From contig NZ_FPCD01000013.1 in the NCBI RefSeq assembly GCF_900116865.1, forward strand, positions 1 to 64,000: 64,000 bases of DNA. Direction: 5' to 3'. Positions 45,006-53,500 of the stretch are shown here, piece after piece. Both the position numbers and the translations under genes were made by a program. Under the pieces are notes generated by a model. That model saw nothing but the letters and a program-made list of their open reading frames with translations. It made no database searches and was not told the origin of the DNA. Positions within the stretch are counted from its first letter, which is position 1. Every line of letters begins with the position of its first letter. This DNA comes from Butyrivibrio sp. M55. Lineage in GTDB: Bacteria; Bacillota; Clostridia; Lachnospirales; Lachnospiraceae.

Positions 45006-46934
45006 ATGATTGAAGGTAATCCAAACGGCGGACTTACGTTTTGTATAGCGGCGTTGATAGTCAGTTTAACAAGTATCTTTTGTGCGATAGTGATCAGGAA
45101 AAAGAAAAGTCTTAAGAACACTTTATTACTTGCGCTTCTTTCGATAGTTCTTTTTGATTCCTGTACAGGTATCGCTTCTTATACTGCCTATAACTATGAT
45201 TTTCCTTATGCGGTCAAGTTCTTCGTATGTTATCTGAGCAAATACATTTATTACGCGACGCATTTCTTGATGATGCCCGTCCTGTTGTATTACATAATCG
45301 TAGTCTGCGGTATTTTGCATCTTTTTTCAAAAAGATTCCGTGTTGCATTTGCGATTCCGATGGTTGTTCTTGAGACTGTTCTTTTCTCTAATCCCATGAC
45401 ACAACTTGCGTTTACGGCGCAATCAGATCTTGTGTTCCACAGAGGACCTGTCGTTTATGCGGCTTATATTCTAAGTGCGTTCTATTTTATCCTTTGTGTC
45501 CTTTTGCTTGTGAGATACTGGAAGAGCATAAATCACCTTAAAAAGGGCGCAATGGTGTACTTTTTGTCACTTGCGATCATGGGAGTCATCATACAGATGC
45601 TTTTCCCTACGATCACATGTGAGCTTTTGTGCGAGTCGATCGGACTTATGGGAATCATGATCATTCTGGAAAAAGACGACGACAGGGTTGATTCGGGAAC
45701 GGGACTTTATAACAGAATGGCGCTGTTGCAGGATATTAAGAATTATATCGACCTTAACAGGAGTTTTAGGACTATCTGCGTGCGCATAGAAAATGCGGAT
45801 GCGTATATAAATATTACGGGATATGCGGATTTTGATTCGATAATAAAGCAGATATCAAAATATTTGTTTGATGTTGCTGATAAGTACGACGTGTACATAA
45901 GCGGTGCTGCCTGCTTTTATATTCTGTGTCTGGACGAAAACGAGAGTGAGAGCAATAAGCTTGCGTATGCGATAAGAGACAGGTTTGACAGAGGTTGGCT
46001 TCTTGATGATAACCAGATGAATATCAACGCACTCATAATGTGTGCGGGAACGCCCGATATGTTTGGCAGCGAAGAGGATATTCTGATGCTGTCGGAAGCA
46101 CATATCGAGGATACGGGCAAAAATCTTTTGATCGACCATGATCTTGATTTTCTTCTTAGGAAGATTGAGGTTGAAAAAGCTATTGTCCGCGGAATGAATG
46201 AGAATTATTTTAAGGTTAAATACAGGCCGATCTTTGATAAGAGCGGAAACAAGGTATGCGGAGCGGAAGCTCTTCTTAATCTGGACGATGCGGTGCTTGG
46301 CGTGATATCTTTCTCAGAGTTTATGGGAGTTGCCGAGAAGTCGGGATTTGCGGAAGAGATAGAGAACAGGATGATAGGTTCGATCCTTAGATTTACGGGA
46401 GAGCTACTTGAGGAAAATCCGGATTGTATAAATTTCATCATGGTGCATACGGTGTCGGATAAGGTTATCAGTAAAGAACTTGTCGGAGTGGTGAGAGAGT
46501 ATGCGAAGCAGTACAATGTCGACCTTTCCAAGATCGCGCTTGATATAAATGACAATGTCCTGTATGTTGAGACGGACTCCGTGGACTATGTAATAGAGAG
46601 GCTAAGCGAGGACGGAGTCAGGATCTTTATGGGAAATTACAAGAACGACTCAATGGGCGTAAGGTACGATATGCTTAGCGGATTTAACGGAGTTATAGTA
46701 AATATCAAGCACTTCATGGAGACAACCGGAGGTTCAAAGCGCGGCATTATCCTAAAGAACAGAATGGATATGCTGAGGCAGATAAATAAGACCGTTGTGG
46801 TATCGGGAGTGGATTCTTTTGAATACTATGATAAGATGAAAGATATTTACGCTGATTATATTTTGGGCGACTATCTGTCACCGGCTGTATCAAAGATTGA
46901 GTTTGTTGAGATTGCAAAAGCGGGAAGAGTGTGA
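45006..46934 (+). CDS. Receptor with seven-helix membrane part and degenerate GGDEF/EAL
   Basis: A 642-residue protein collinear with the first half of the hybrid kinase at 40446: seven hydrophobic segments (about 1-225), a GGDEF-like domain with G-A-A-C-F at 300-304 and an EAL-like domain with E-A-L at 421-423, the same residue numbers as in the paralogue. F-M-G-N-Y-K-N-D-S replaces the catalytic D-D-F-G. It ends where the kinase part begins in the paralogue. It has no enzymatic or output domain and may act as a partner or decoy receptor. GGAATAAC precedes ATG 45006. Tandem duplication is the simplest origin. Confidence 0.8.
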   Translation: MIEGNPNGGLTFCIAALIVSLTSIFCAIVIRKKKSLKNTLLLALLSIVLFDSCTGIASYTAYNYDFPYAVKFFVCYLSKYIYYATHFLMMPVLLYYIIVVCGILHLFSKRFRVAFAIPMVVLETVLFSNPMTQLAFTAQSDLVFHRGPVVYAAYILSAFYFILCVLLLVRYWKSINHLKKGAMVYFLSLAIMGVIIQMLFPTITCELLCESIGLMGIMIILEKDDDRVDSGTGLYNRMALLQDIKNYIDLNRSFRTICVRIENADAYINITGYADFDSIIKQISKYLFDVADKYDVYISGAACFYILCLDENESESNKLAYAIRDRFDRGWLLDDNQMNINALIMCAGTPDMFGSEEDILMLSEAHIEDTGKNLLIDHDLDFLLRKIEVEKAIVRGMNENYFKVKYRPIFDKSGNKVCGAEALLNLDDAVLGVISFSEFMGVAEKSGFAEEIENRMIGSILRFTGELLEENPDCINFIMVHTVSDKVISKELVGVVREYAKQYNVDLSKIALDINDNVLYVETDSVDYVIERLSEDGVRIFMGNYKNDSMGVRYDMLSGFNGVIVNIKHFMETTGGSKRGIILKNRMDMLRQINKTVVVSGVDSFEYYDKMKDIYADYILGDYLSPAVSKIEFVEIAKAGRV

Positions 46935-46992
46935 TATAAACTATAATACGTAAATTGTGTTTTTGAGAAATACGGATAAATACAGGATTTAT

Positions 46993-47031
46993 GCCTCTTT
47001 GTTGGATAATAGTCTGACAAAGAGGCTTTTT
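46993..47031 (+). terminator. Terminator of the receptor cluster
   Basis: GCCTCTTTGT / ACAAAGAGGC 10-bp stem with a 14-base loop, followed by TTTTTG. Confidence 0.85.
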
Positions 47032-47184
47032 GTCTGATATTTGTTACATATGATAATTTTTTTGATAATTATAGTATAATTCTGCGATTAATTATTGACA
47101 TTCTGGTGCAAATATAATACTTTTTTTAAAAGAGCTTTAAAATTATTTTTAACATTTGCTTATAAGAGAAGGGGATTGATTCTA

Positions 47185-48306
47185 ATGGATATAGTTTTGG
47201 CGATTCTGGCTGTTTTACCGGCAGCTGTTTTGTTATGTATTATCTACAAGGCGGACAAAGTCGAGAAAGAGCCTCTGGGACTTATGGCGGCAGTGTTCTT
47301 TTTCGGGGCGCTGACAACGGTAAGTGCGGTGGCTTTGGAATATTTTGGAATCCTTGTCCTTGATATGGTCTTTCCTAAGCAGAACGTTGTTTATCATCTT
47401 ATAGAAAATTTCCTTGTAATCGGTGTGGCTGAAGAAGCAGGTAAATACTTCGTTTTAAAGAAGTGTACCTGGAATAATGAAGAGTTTAACTTTGCTTTCG
47501 ACGGAATAGTTTACTCAGTGTGCGCATCTCTGGGCTTTGCGACGATTGAGAATGTTATGTACGTATTTCAGTTTGGATTTATGACGGGACTTATGCGCGC
47601 GGTACTTTCGGTTCCCGGACACTGCATATTCGGCGTGTTTATGGGCGCATATTACGGACTTGCCAAAGGATATGAGTGCAGGGGAAGGTTTGACAAGAGA
47701 AATGCCAATACACAGAAGGCGTTCTGGATACCTGTCGGACTTCACGGATTGTATGATTTTTGTCTTTCGACGGAACATACTCTTACAATGCTTGTATTTA
47801 TCGGACTTGAGCTGTTTATGGTCATAAAGGCTATTTTATATGTTAAGCGTATTTCAACAAAGGATCTTCCGCTCAGACCGGGCATGATGCCGGGGCAGAT
47901 GATGAATGGCGGATACTTTGGTATGAATCCCATGCAAGTACAATTTTATCCTATGAGGCAGCCGGTAGCGAACGGACAGTTTATGCAGCCTCAGTTCTAT
48001 CAGGGGCAGCAGATGGCCGGAAACAGGCAGTTTATGCAGGAACAAGGACAATTCTATCAGGGGCAGGTTGTAAACGGACAGCCCATGCAGCCGCAGTTTT
48101 ACCGTGAGCAGCAGCCTGTAAGGAATATTCAGCCGATAAATGCACGTCCCGTGCAGGAGGAAGAGGTACAACCTTCTGAGGATTTCAAGGTTATTCAGAG
48201 TTATGTGGGCTATGAAAACGGCCCCGCTACAGAGAAGTTAAGTGATGGAATATGTGACGGATTGACCAATCCGACACCCGTATTTTCCGTATCTGATTTC
48301 GATTGA
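47185..48306 (+). CDS. PrsW-like intramembrane metalloprotease with a Gln/Met/Pro-rich tail
   Basis: A 373-residue membrane protein with about eight hydrophobic segments in residues 1-235 and the PrsW/CAAX-like motif set: E-E-A-G-K (83-87), F-D-G-I-V-Y (D106), I-E-N (121-123) and H146 in P-G-H-C-I-F-G. PrsW cleaves anti-sigma factors or other membrane proteins. Residues about 250-345 are a disordered cytoplasmic tail of repeated Q-F-Y-Q-G-Q and Q-P-M-Q-P-Q-F-Y units, not usual for the family. ATG 47185 follows AGAAGGGG; earlier in-frame starts lie in AT-rich leader. Possible substrate: the membrane protein at 58496 with a similar tail (speculative). Confidence 0.82.
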   Translation: MDIVLAILAVLPAAVLLCIIYKADKVEKEPLGLMAAVFFFGALTTVSAVALEYFGILVLDMVFPKQNVVYHLIENFLVIGVAEEAGKYFVLKKCTWNNEEFNFAFDGIVYSVCASLGFATIENVMYVFQFGFMTGLMRAVLSVPGHCIFGVFMGAYYGLAKGYECRGRFDKRNANTQKAFWIPVGLHGLYDFCLSTEHTLTMLVFIGLELFMVIKAILYVKRISTKDLPLRPGMMPGQMMNGGYFGMNPMQVQFYPMRQPVANGQFMQPQFYQGQQMAGNRQFMQEQGQFYQGQVVNGQPMQPQFYREQQPVRNIQPINARPVQEEEVQPSEDFKVIQSYVGYENGPATEKLSDGICDGLTNPTPVFSVSDFD

Positions 48307-48319
48307 TAACAAAAATGTA

Positions 48320-48357
48320 AAAAAAGTGCTAGATAATATTAAAATTATCCGCTTTTT
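48320..48357 (+). terminator. Terminator after the PrsW-like gene
   Basis: AAAAAG..GATAAT / ATTATC..CTTTTTT stem with internal mismatches and a T-run. Confidence 0.65.
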
Positions 48358-48375
48358 TATATACGTGTAATCAAC

Positions 48376-48407
48376 TATAATGACATTGTCGAATAGACTA
48401 TGTCATT
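48376..48407 (+). promoter_or_regulatory. dctP promoter (-10) overlapping an inverted repeat
   Basis: TATAAT (48376-48381) lies 54 bases before the dctP ATG with no good -35, typical of an activator-dependent promoter. AATGACAT (48379-48386) and ATGTCATT (48400-48407) form an 8-bp inverted repeat over the -10 and start point. It may be a regulator site. Confidence 0.5.
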
Positions 48408-48434
48408 ATTTTTTTTATTTTAGGGAGGTAAAAA

Positions 48435-49511
48435 ATGAAGAAGAAACTTATTTCGACACTATTAACAGTAGCAACAGTTGTATCAATGACAGCTTGTGGT
48501 GTATCAGCACCTGAGACACCCGCAGCACAGCCTGCAGCTGACGCACAGGCATCTGATGCACAGGCAGCTGACGCTCCGGCAGAGCCTGCTAAGGACGCAA
48601 TCACACTTGTTATGGCTGAGGTTAACCCTCTTGATTCTATTTCAGGTATGACAGATGCAAAGTTCAAAGAAGAAGTTGAGAAGAGATCAAATGGATCAAT
48701 CATCATCGATCTTCAGGCTAACCAGGTTCTTGGTGCTGAGCAGGACGTTCTTGATACAATGCTTGGTGGCGGCGGAACAATCGATCTTGCAAGAATTTCC
48801 GCTTTCTCACTTACAAGCTACGGCGGAGAGTCATCAATGCTCCTTTCACTTCCTTACACATTTGTAAGCCGTGAGCATTTCTGGAACTTCGCTACATCTG
48901 ATCTTGCTAAGCAGTTCTTGCTTGAGCCCTCAGAGAACGGAAGCGGTGTAAGAGGACTTTTCTATGGTGAGGAAGGTTTCCGTCATTTCTTCACAACAAA
49001 GGAAATCTCAGGTATCGATTCTCTTAAGGGATTAAAGCTTCGTGTTTCTAACGACCCTGTTATGAACGGTCTTGTAGAAGGTCTTGGTGCTTCTCCTACA
49101 GTAGTTGCTTTCACAGAGCTCTATGGTGCACTTCAGACAGGTGTAGTTGATGGTGCTGAGCAGCCTATCGCAAACTATGCATCAAACTCATTCAACGAAG
49201 TTGCAGGCAACATGATCCTTGATGGACACACACTTGGTGCTATCCAGGTTATCATCACAGATGACGCTTGGAACAAGCTTTCAGCTGATCAGCAGGATAT
49301 CCTTATGGCAGCCGGTGAAGAGGCTTCTAAGTACAACCGTTCAATCTCAGAAGAGAAGGAGAAGGAAGTACTTGAGCAGCTTAAGGCTAACGGAACAAAG
49401 ATCACAGAAGTTGAGGATATCAAGCCTTGGCAGGACGCTGTTAAGAAAGTTGTTGAAGAGAACATAAAGGGCAAGGAAGACGTTTACCAGCAGATCCTTG
49501 ATATGCAGTAA
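48435..49511 (+). CDS. dctP: TRAP transporter solute-binding lipoprotein (DctP)
   Basis: A 358-residue lipoprotein: signal peptide with M-T-A-C (Cys21), an Ala/Asp/Pro linker, then the DctP fold with F-K-E-E-V-E-K-R-S-N-G-S-I, L-R-V-S-N-D-P-V-M-N (the Arg that holds the substrate carboxylate) and G-A-L-Q-T-G-V-V-D-G-A-E. It captures an organic acid, often a C4-dicarboxylate or sugar acid, outside the membrane. Codon use is strongly biased, suggesting high expression. GGGAGG precedes the ATG. It is followed by a hairpin and then dctQ and dctM. Confidence 0.92.
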   Translation: MKKKLISTLLTVATVVSMTACGVSAPETPAAQPAADAQASDAQAADAPAEPAKDAITLVMAEVNPLDSISGMTDAKFKEEVEKRSNGSIIIDLQANQVLGAEQDVLDTMLGGGGTIDLARISAFSLTSYGGESSMLLSLPYTFVSREHFWNFATSDLAKQFLLEPSENGSGVRGLFYGEEGFRHFFTTKEISGIDSLKGLKLRVSNDPVMNGLVEGLGASPTVVAFTELYGALQTGVVDGAEQPIANYASNSFNEVAGNMILDGHTLGAIQVIITDDAWNKLSADQQDILMAAGEEASKYNRSISEEKEKEVLEQLKANGTKITEVEDIKPWQDAVKKVVEENIKGKEDVYQQILDMQ

Positions 49512-49558
49512 TTTTTTACCACCTTTAGTTGTAACTTATCAATTTATTATTTAACGCC

Positions 49559-49595
49559 GGCATGGGGAGGGTATCCCTTCTCCATGCCCTTTTTA
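49559..49595 (+). terminator. Intercistronic hairpin between dctP and dctQ
   Basis: GGCATGGGGAGGG / CCCTTCTCCATGCC stem (one bulge) with CTTTTT after it, 17 bases before dctQ. It likely limits read-through so that the binding protein exceeds the permease. Confidence 0.75.
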
Positions 49596-49611
49596 GAAGA
49601 AAAGAGGAATT

Positions 49612-50136
49612 ATGGAAGGCTTTTTTAAACAGGTAGATAAGATCAAAGTTTTATATGACGTAACATATAAGATTATGCTTTTTATCTGCAAACTCTTGCT
49701 TATTGCAGATATCCTGATCACCTCGATGAGTGTTGCAGGAAGATATATTTCTTTCATTCCGGATCCTGCATGGAGCGAGGAGATTGTACTTACACTTATG
49801 GCTTATATGGCTGTATTATCTGCAGCATTAGCCATCAGACGCGGTGCTCATATAAGAATGACAGCATTGGACGTTTACTTACCTAAGAAACTTATACAGG
49901 CACTCGATATCCTTAATGATATTTGTGTACTTGGCCTTGCAATCGTTATGATCGTGATTGGATGGGGGTATGCTTCAACAATCGGAGCGAAGGGATCATA
50001 TGTTAGTATGCCTTCACTTTCAAAGTTCTGGTTGTATTTCCCAATTCCTGTAGCAGGTGTTGCTATGTTTGTATTTGAACTTGAGGCAATTTACAATGAT
50101 ATCAAACGCATAGTATTAAAGGAGGGAAATAAGTAA
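49612..50136 (+). CDS. dctQ: TRAP transporter small permease (DctQ)
   Basis: A 174-residue membrane protein with four transmembrane segments (about 18-40, 58-77, 96-118, 138-160) and the DctQ signatures P-A-W-S-E-E-I-V and R-R-G-A-H-I-R-M-T-A-L-D. DctQ pairs with the large permease DctM to move the substrate driven by a Na+ gradient. The dctM ATG overlaps its stop (TAATG). Confidence 0.93.
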   Translation: MEGFFKQVDKIKVLYDVTYKIMLFICKLLLIADILITSMSVAGRYISFIPDPAWSEEIVLTLMAYMAVLSAALAIRRGAHIRMTALDVYLPKKLIQALDILNDICVLGLAIVMIVIGWGYASTIGAKGSYVSMPSLSKFWLYFPIPVAGVAMFVFELEAIYNDIKRIVLKEGNK

Positions 50137-51434
50137 TGGCAGTAAATTCAACAGCTATTGCAGTATTGCTTGTGAGCTTTCTTATAATGATTATGCTCAG
50201 ATTTCAGATTGCTTATGCAGTGGCATTATCTTCACTTTTTTGTTTAATGTATCAGGGACTCCCTCTTACAAGCATCTGTCAGCAGATGGTTAAGGGAATC
50301 AATTCGTTTAGTATGATGGCAATTCCGTTCTTTATTACAATGGGATGCCTTATGGGTACCGGTGGTATTTCTGAAAAGCTTATTGCTTTGGCCAACGCTT
50401 GTGTTGGTTGGATGACCGGTGGAATGGCGATGGTTAATATCGTTGCTTCATATTTCTTTGGTGGTATTTCAGGATCGGCAGCTGCTGATACTGCATCACT
50501 TGGAAGTATTCTCATTCCTATGATGGTCGAAGAAGGCTATGATGATGATTTCTCAACAGCAGTAACAATTACATCATCATGTGAGGGACTTCTTGTTCCT
50601 CCCAGTCATAACATGGTAATTTATGCCATGAGTGCCGGCGGTATCTCTATAGGAAGTTTGTTCCTTGCAGGATATATACCGGGAGCAATTCTTGCAATAT
50701 CACTCATGGTTGGATCATATATTATTTCTAAGAAGAGACATTATCCCAAGGGAGAAAAGTTCAGCATTGTTCGTCTCTTAAAGCAGCTTGGAACTTCATT
50801 CTGGGCACTTGCTGCAGTTATTATCGTAGTATTTGGTGTTGTAGGCGGTGTATTTACAGCAACTGAGTCAGCCGCTATCGCAGTTCTTTACAGCTTGATT
50901 GTAAGCGTTTACATCTATAAGGGACTTGACTGGAAGGGTGTTTGGAAGACATTGGAATCTTGTATCGATACACTTTCAATCGTACTTATCCTTATTTCAA
51001 CATCAAGTATTTTTGGTTATTGCCTTACAACACTTCATGTTCCTGCCATTGCAGCTAACTTGATTGTAGGATTCTCAAGCAATCCTGTTGTTATCGCACT
51101 TTTGATTGATCTGATTCTCCTTGTACTTGGATGTATCATGGATATGGCTCCGATCATCTTGATCGCTACACCTATCCTTCTTCCTATTGCACAGTCAATC
51201 GGAATCGATCCCATACAGTTTGGTATCATGATCGTTCTTAACTGTGGTATCGGACTTTTGACACCTCCCGTTGGAGCCGTTCTTTTCATCGGTTCTGCTG
51301 TTGGTAAGGTTAAGATGGAGAAAGTAGTAAAGGCAACACTTCCTTTCTACATTTGCATGATCGTTACACTTCTCCTTCTTACATTTATTCCTGAGATTAG
51401 TATGTTCTTACCTAATCTGCTTGGAGCAAAATAA
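50136..51434 (+). CDS. dctM: TRAP transporter large permease (DctM)
   Basis: A 432-residue membrane protein with about 12 segments and DctM-typical M-A-I-P-F-F-I-T-M-G, F-G-G-I-S-G-S-A-A-A-D-T-A-S-L-G, T-S-S-C-E-G-L-L-V-P-P-S and G-L-L-T-P-P-V-G-A-V-L-F. It is the transport subunit for the acid bound by DctP. AAGGAGG before its ATG overlaps the end of dctQ. Confidence 0.95.
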   Translation: MAVNSTAIAVLLVSFLIMIMLRFQIAYAVALSSLFCLMYQGLPLTSICQQMVKGINSFSMMAIPFFITMGCLMGTGGISEKLIALANACVGWMTGGMAMVNIVASYFFGGISGSAAADTASLGSILIPMMVEEGYDDDFSTAVTITSSCEGLLVPPSHNMVIYAMSAGGISIGSLFLAGYIPGAILAISLMVGSYIISKKRHYPKGEKFSIVRLLKQLGTSFWALAAVIIVVFGVVGGVFTATESAAIAVLYSLIVSVYIYKGLDWKGVWKTLESCIDTLSIVLILISTSSIFGYCLTTLHVPAIAANLIVGFSSNPVVIALLIDLILLVLGCIMDMAPIILIATPILLPIAQSIGIDPIQFGIMIVLNCGIGLLTPPVGAVLFIGSAVGKVKMEKVVKATLPFYICMIVTLLLLTFIPEISMFLPNLLGAK

Positions 51435-51445
51435 GGTGATTAATT

Positions 51446-51916
51446 ATGGAATATCGTTACATATCTGATGTTAAGCCTAAGGATTTATGGTTTATAGCCA
51501 TGATTCGTACATACAGGTCACTCGCGGGGGTCGTAAATGTTGTATTTACAGTTGCGATGATCATGTTGTCGATTAGGTTTTGGGGAACGTCAGGACCATT
51601 TATCAGAGCACTGCTTATGTTTGGATGTATGCTGTTCCCGATTATCCAGCCTTTTCTAGTTTATTTACGGAGCATTAAACAGCTGGAGACCCTTCCGGGA
51701 AGAGTAGAGCTCTTGTTTGATGATAACGGAGTTCATGTCAGCAGTGACGGGAAGCAGGAAGACATCAAGTGGAACAAAATCGTAAATGCGATCAAACAGT
51801 CCAATATGATAATCGTCATGTCGGACAAGAGCCACGGATACATGTTGACTAATCGTATTCTCGGTGATGAAAAAGATGAGTTTTATGATTTTCTTTGTAA
51901 AAAGATCAGAAACTAA
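51446..51916 (+). CDS. YcxB-like membrane protein
   Basis: A 156-residue protein with two central hydrophobic segments (about 30-47 and 54-73) and a C-terminal YcxB-like domain: L-L-F-D-D-N-G-V-H-V, I-K-W-N-K-I-V-N-A-I. The family is of unknown function. It follows dctM by 11 bases and is therefore the last gene of the TRAP operon. Confidence 0.7.
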   Translation: MEYRYISDVKPKDLWFIAMIRTYRSLAGVVNVVFTVAMIMLSIRFWGTSGPFIRALLMFGCMLFPIIQPFLVYLRSIKQLETLPGRVELLFDDNGVHVSSDGKQEDIKWNKIVNAIKQSNMIIVMSDKSHGYMLTNRILGDEKDEFYDFLCKKIRN

Positions 51917-51922
51917 CGAATA

Positions 51923-51952
51923 TTAGAAAAATGATGACGGCAGCGCTATAAT
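51923..51952 (+). promoter_or_regulatory. Promoter of the second sensor operon
   Basis: TTAGAA (51923-51928), 18-bp spacer, TATAAT (51947-51952). The kinase ATG at 51959 is 6 bases after the -10, so the message would begin at or beside the start codon. Confidence 0.55.
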
Positions 51953-51958
51953 ACTTTT

Positions 51959-53497
51959 ATGAGTAAGTATAACGCTGCTGTCTTTGTAAAGATGAAAAAC
52001 TTAAAAAACTTTTGGTATACGATCACAATCAAAAACAAAATATCACTTTTCACGGGAAGTGTATTTTTGACAATCCTGGTCGCAGTATTCTTTGATGCGA
52101 TCCTGATCAGGCTGTTTATGATCGACGTTAATGACATAATGGAGGACAATTCCAGATGCGGTGAGATAATTACCGTTATCGACAGGGAGAAAGAATTGTT
52201 CGATCAATACGTAAACAGTACTACCAGTGAAAACGAGGATGCTTTTAAGCTTGCGATGAAGCAGACTAAGGCTGCTGTCTATGCGATTCCGCTTAATTAT
52301 TCCAGATTGGGAGAAAACAGATATGCACAGCTTTTTTCGCTTCAGACCTGTTATGACGTTTATTGCGGATACAGAGATGAAGTCCTTAGCGGTAAATTAC
52401 CGAGAAGAGACTATGTGAGCAGATTGTATGCCGTTTATAATATGCAGAATTATCTGCATACTTACGCGCAGCGATTTATAGACCTTACGCTTAAAGAGGG
52501 TAATGCCAAGTATAATGAGCTGTTACCGAAAGTTTTTATGGTTCCGGTGATTGCAGTAATAATGGGGATTTTGCTGTTTTCAACGGTACTTGAGATTTCA
52601 AGGATGATGAATAAATCTATTACTGAACCTGTGCTTAAGCTTGCGCATGCGTCCAGAAGGATTGCGGCAAATGATTTCGACGTGGATGATGTTGCCGCAA
52701 ACAACAGGGATGAACTTGGTGAGCTGATCATTGCTTTTAACAAGATGAAATACGCGACAGGTGAGTACATAGGTGCTTTGGAGGAGAGAAGACAGGCTCT
52801 TGATAAGCTTCACGCAAAAGAAGTTGAGACTCTTGAAGCAGAGAAGCAGCTTGATGCAATGAATCTGGAACTTCTTAAGAATCAGATCAATCCGCATTTT
52901 CTTTTTAATACTCTTAATGTAATAGGTGGAATGGCTAACCTTGAGGGCGCATCGACGACAGAGGAGATGATAAGCGCACTCAGTTCGCTCTTTAGATATA
53001 ATCTGAAGCATCAGGAGAAGGAAGTACTTCTTTCTCAGGAGCTTAAGGTTGCAGCCGATTACATGTATTTGCAGAAAATGCGTTTCGGGGAAAGAGTTAA
53101 GTATACGGTTGATTGTAGGGTGAACGCAGACAATGTAATGGTTCCTACATTTACATTGCAGCCCATAATCGAGAATTGTATTATTCATGGAATTTCACCG
53201 AAAGTTGAGGGCGGTAGTGTATCTGTTTTGGTTGGCAAAAAGGCTGACAAGCTTATAATTTCCGTCACCGATACGGGAAAGGGAATGGAACTTAGCCAGC
53301 TTAGGGAGATACGTGGAAGCTTGGGCGGAAAACAAACCAGTACCATGGGTATAGGCATGGGAAACATTTTCAGGAGAATAAAGGCTATGTATGAGGACGC
53401 GGATATGAGAGTTAACAGCGTTCTGGGAAAAGGTACACAGGTAATTATTATTCTTCCCTACCGTGCAGGAGATTCAATTTATACTCGAGGAGACTAA
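51959..53497 (+). CDS. YesM/LytS-type sensor histidine kinase next to the TRAP genes
   Basis: A 512-residue membrane kinase: TM1 (about 28-48), an extracytoplasmic helical domain (about 50-180), TM2 (about 183-205), HAMP (about 207-262), the His_kinase domain with Q-I-N-P-H-F-L-F-N-T-L-N (His313) and a GHKL ATPase (E-N-C-I-I-H-G, D-T-G-K-G-M). It resembles the kinase at 12295. No ribosome site precedes the ATG. An in-frame ATG at 51992 is an alternative, also without a clear site. The output is the AraC-type regulator 3 bases downstream. Confidence 0.9.
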   Translation: MSKYNAAVFVKMKNLKNFWYTITIKNKISLFTGSVFLTILVAVFFDAILIRLFMIDVNDIMEDNSRCGEIITVIDREKELFDQYVNSTTSENEDAFKLAMKQTKAAVYAIPLNYSRLGENRYAQLFSLQTCYDVYCGYRDEVLSGKLPRRDYVSRLYAVYNMQNYLHTYAQRFIDLTLKEGNAKYNELLPKVFMVPVIAVIMGILLFSTVLEISRMMNKSITEPVLKLAHASRRIAANDFDVDDVAANNRDELGELIIAFNKMKYATGEYIGALEERRQALDKLHAKEVETLEAEKQLDAMNLELLKNQINPHFLFNTLNVIGGMANLEGASTTEEMISALSSLFRYNLKHQEKEVLLSQELKVAADYMYLQKMRFGERVKYTVDCRVNADNVMVPTFTLQPIIENCIIHGISPKVEGGSVSVLVGKKADKLIISVTDTGKGMELSQLREIRGSLGGKQTSTMGIGMGNIFRRIKAMYEDADMRVNSVLGKGTQVIIILPYRAGDSIYTRGD

Positions 53498-53500
53498 AGA

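Noticed and set aside
48379..48417. Inverted repeat plus T-run before dctP read as an attenuator
   Set aside because: The TATAAT at 48376 overlaps its left arm, so a transcript from it would start inside the loop and could not form the hairpin.
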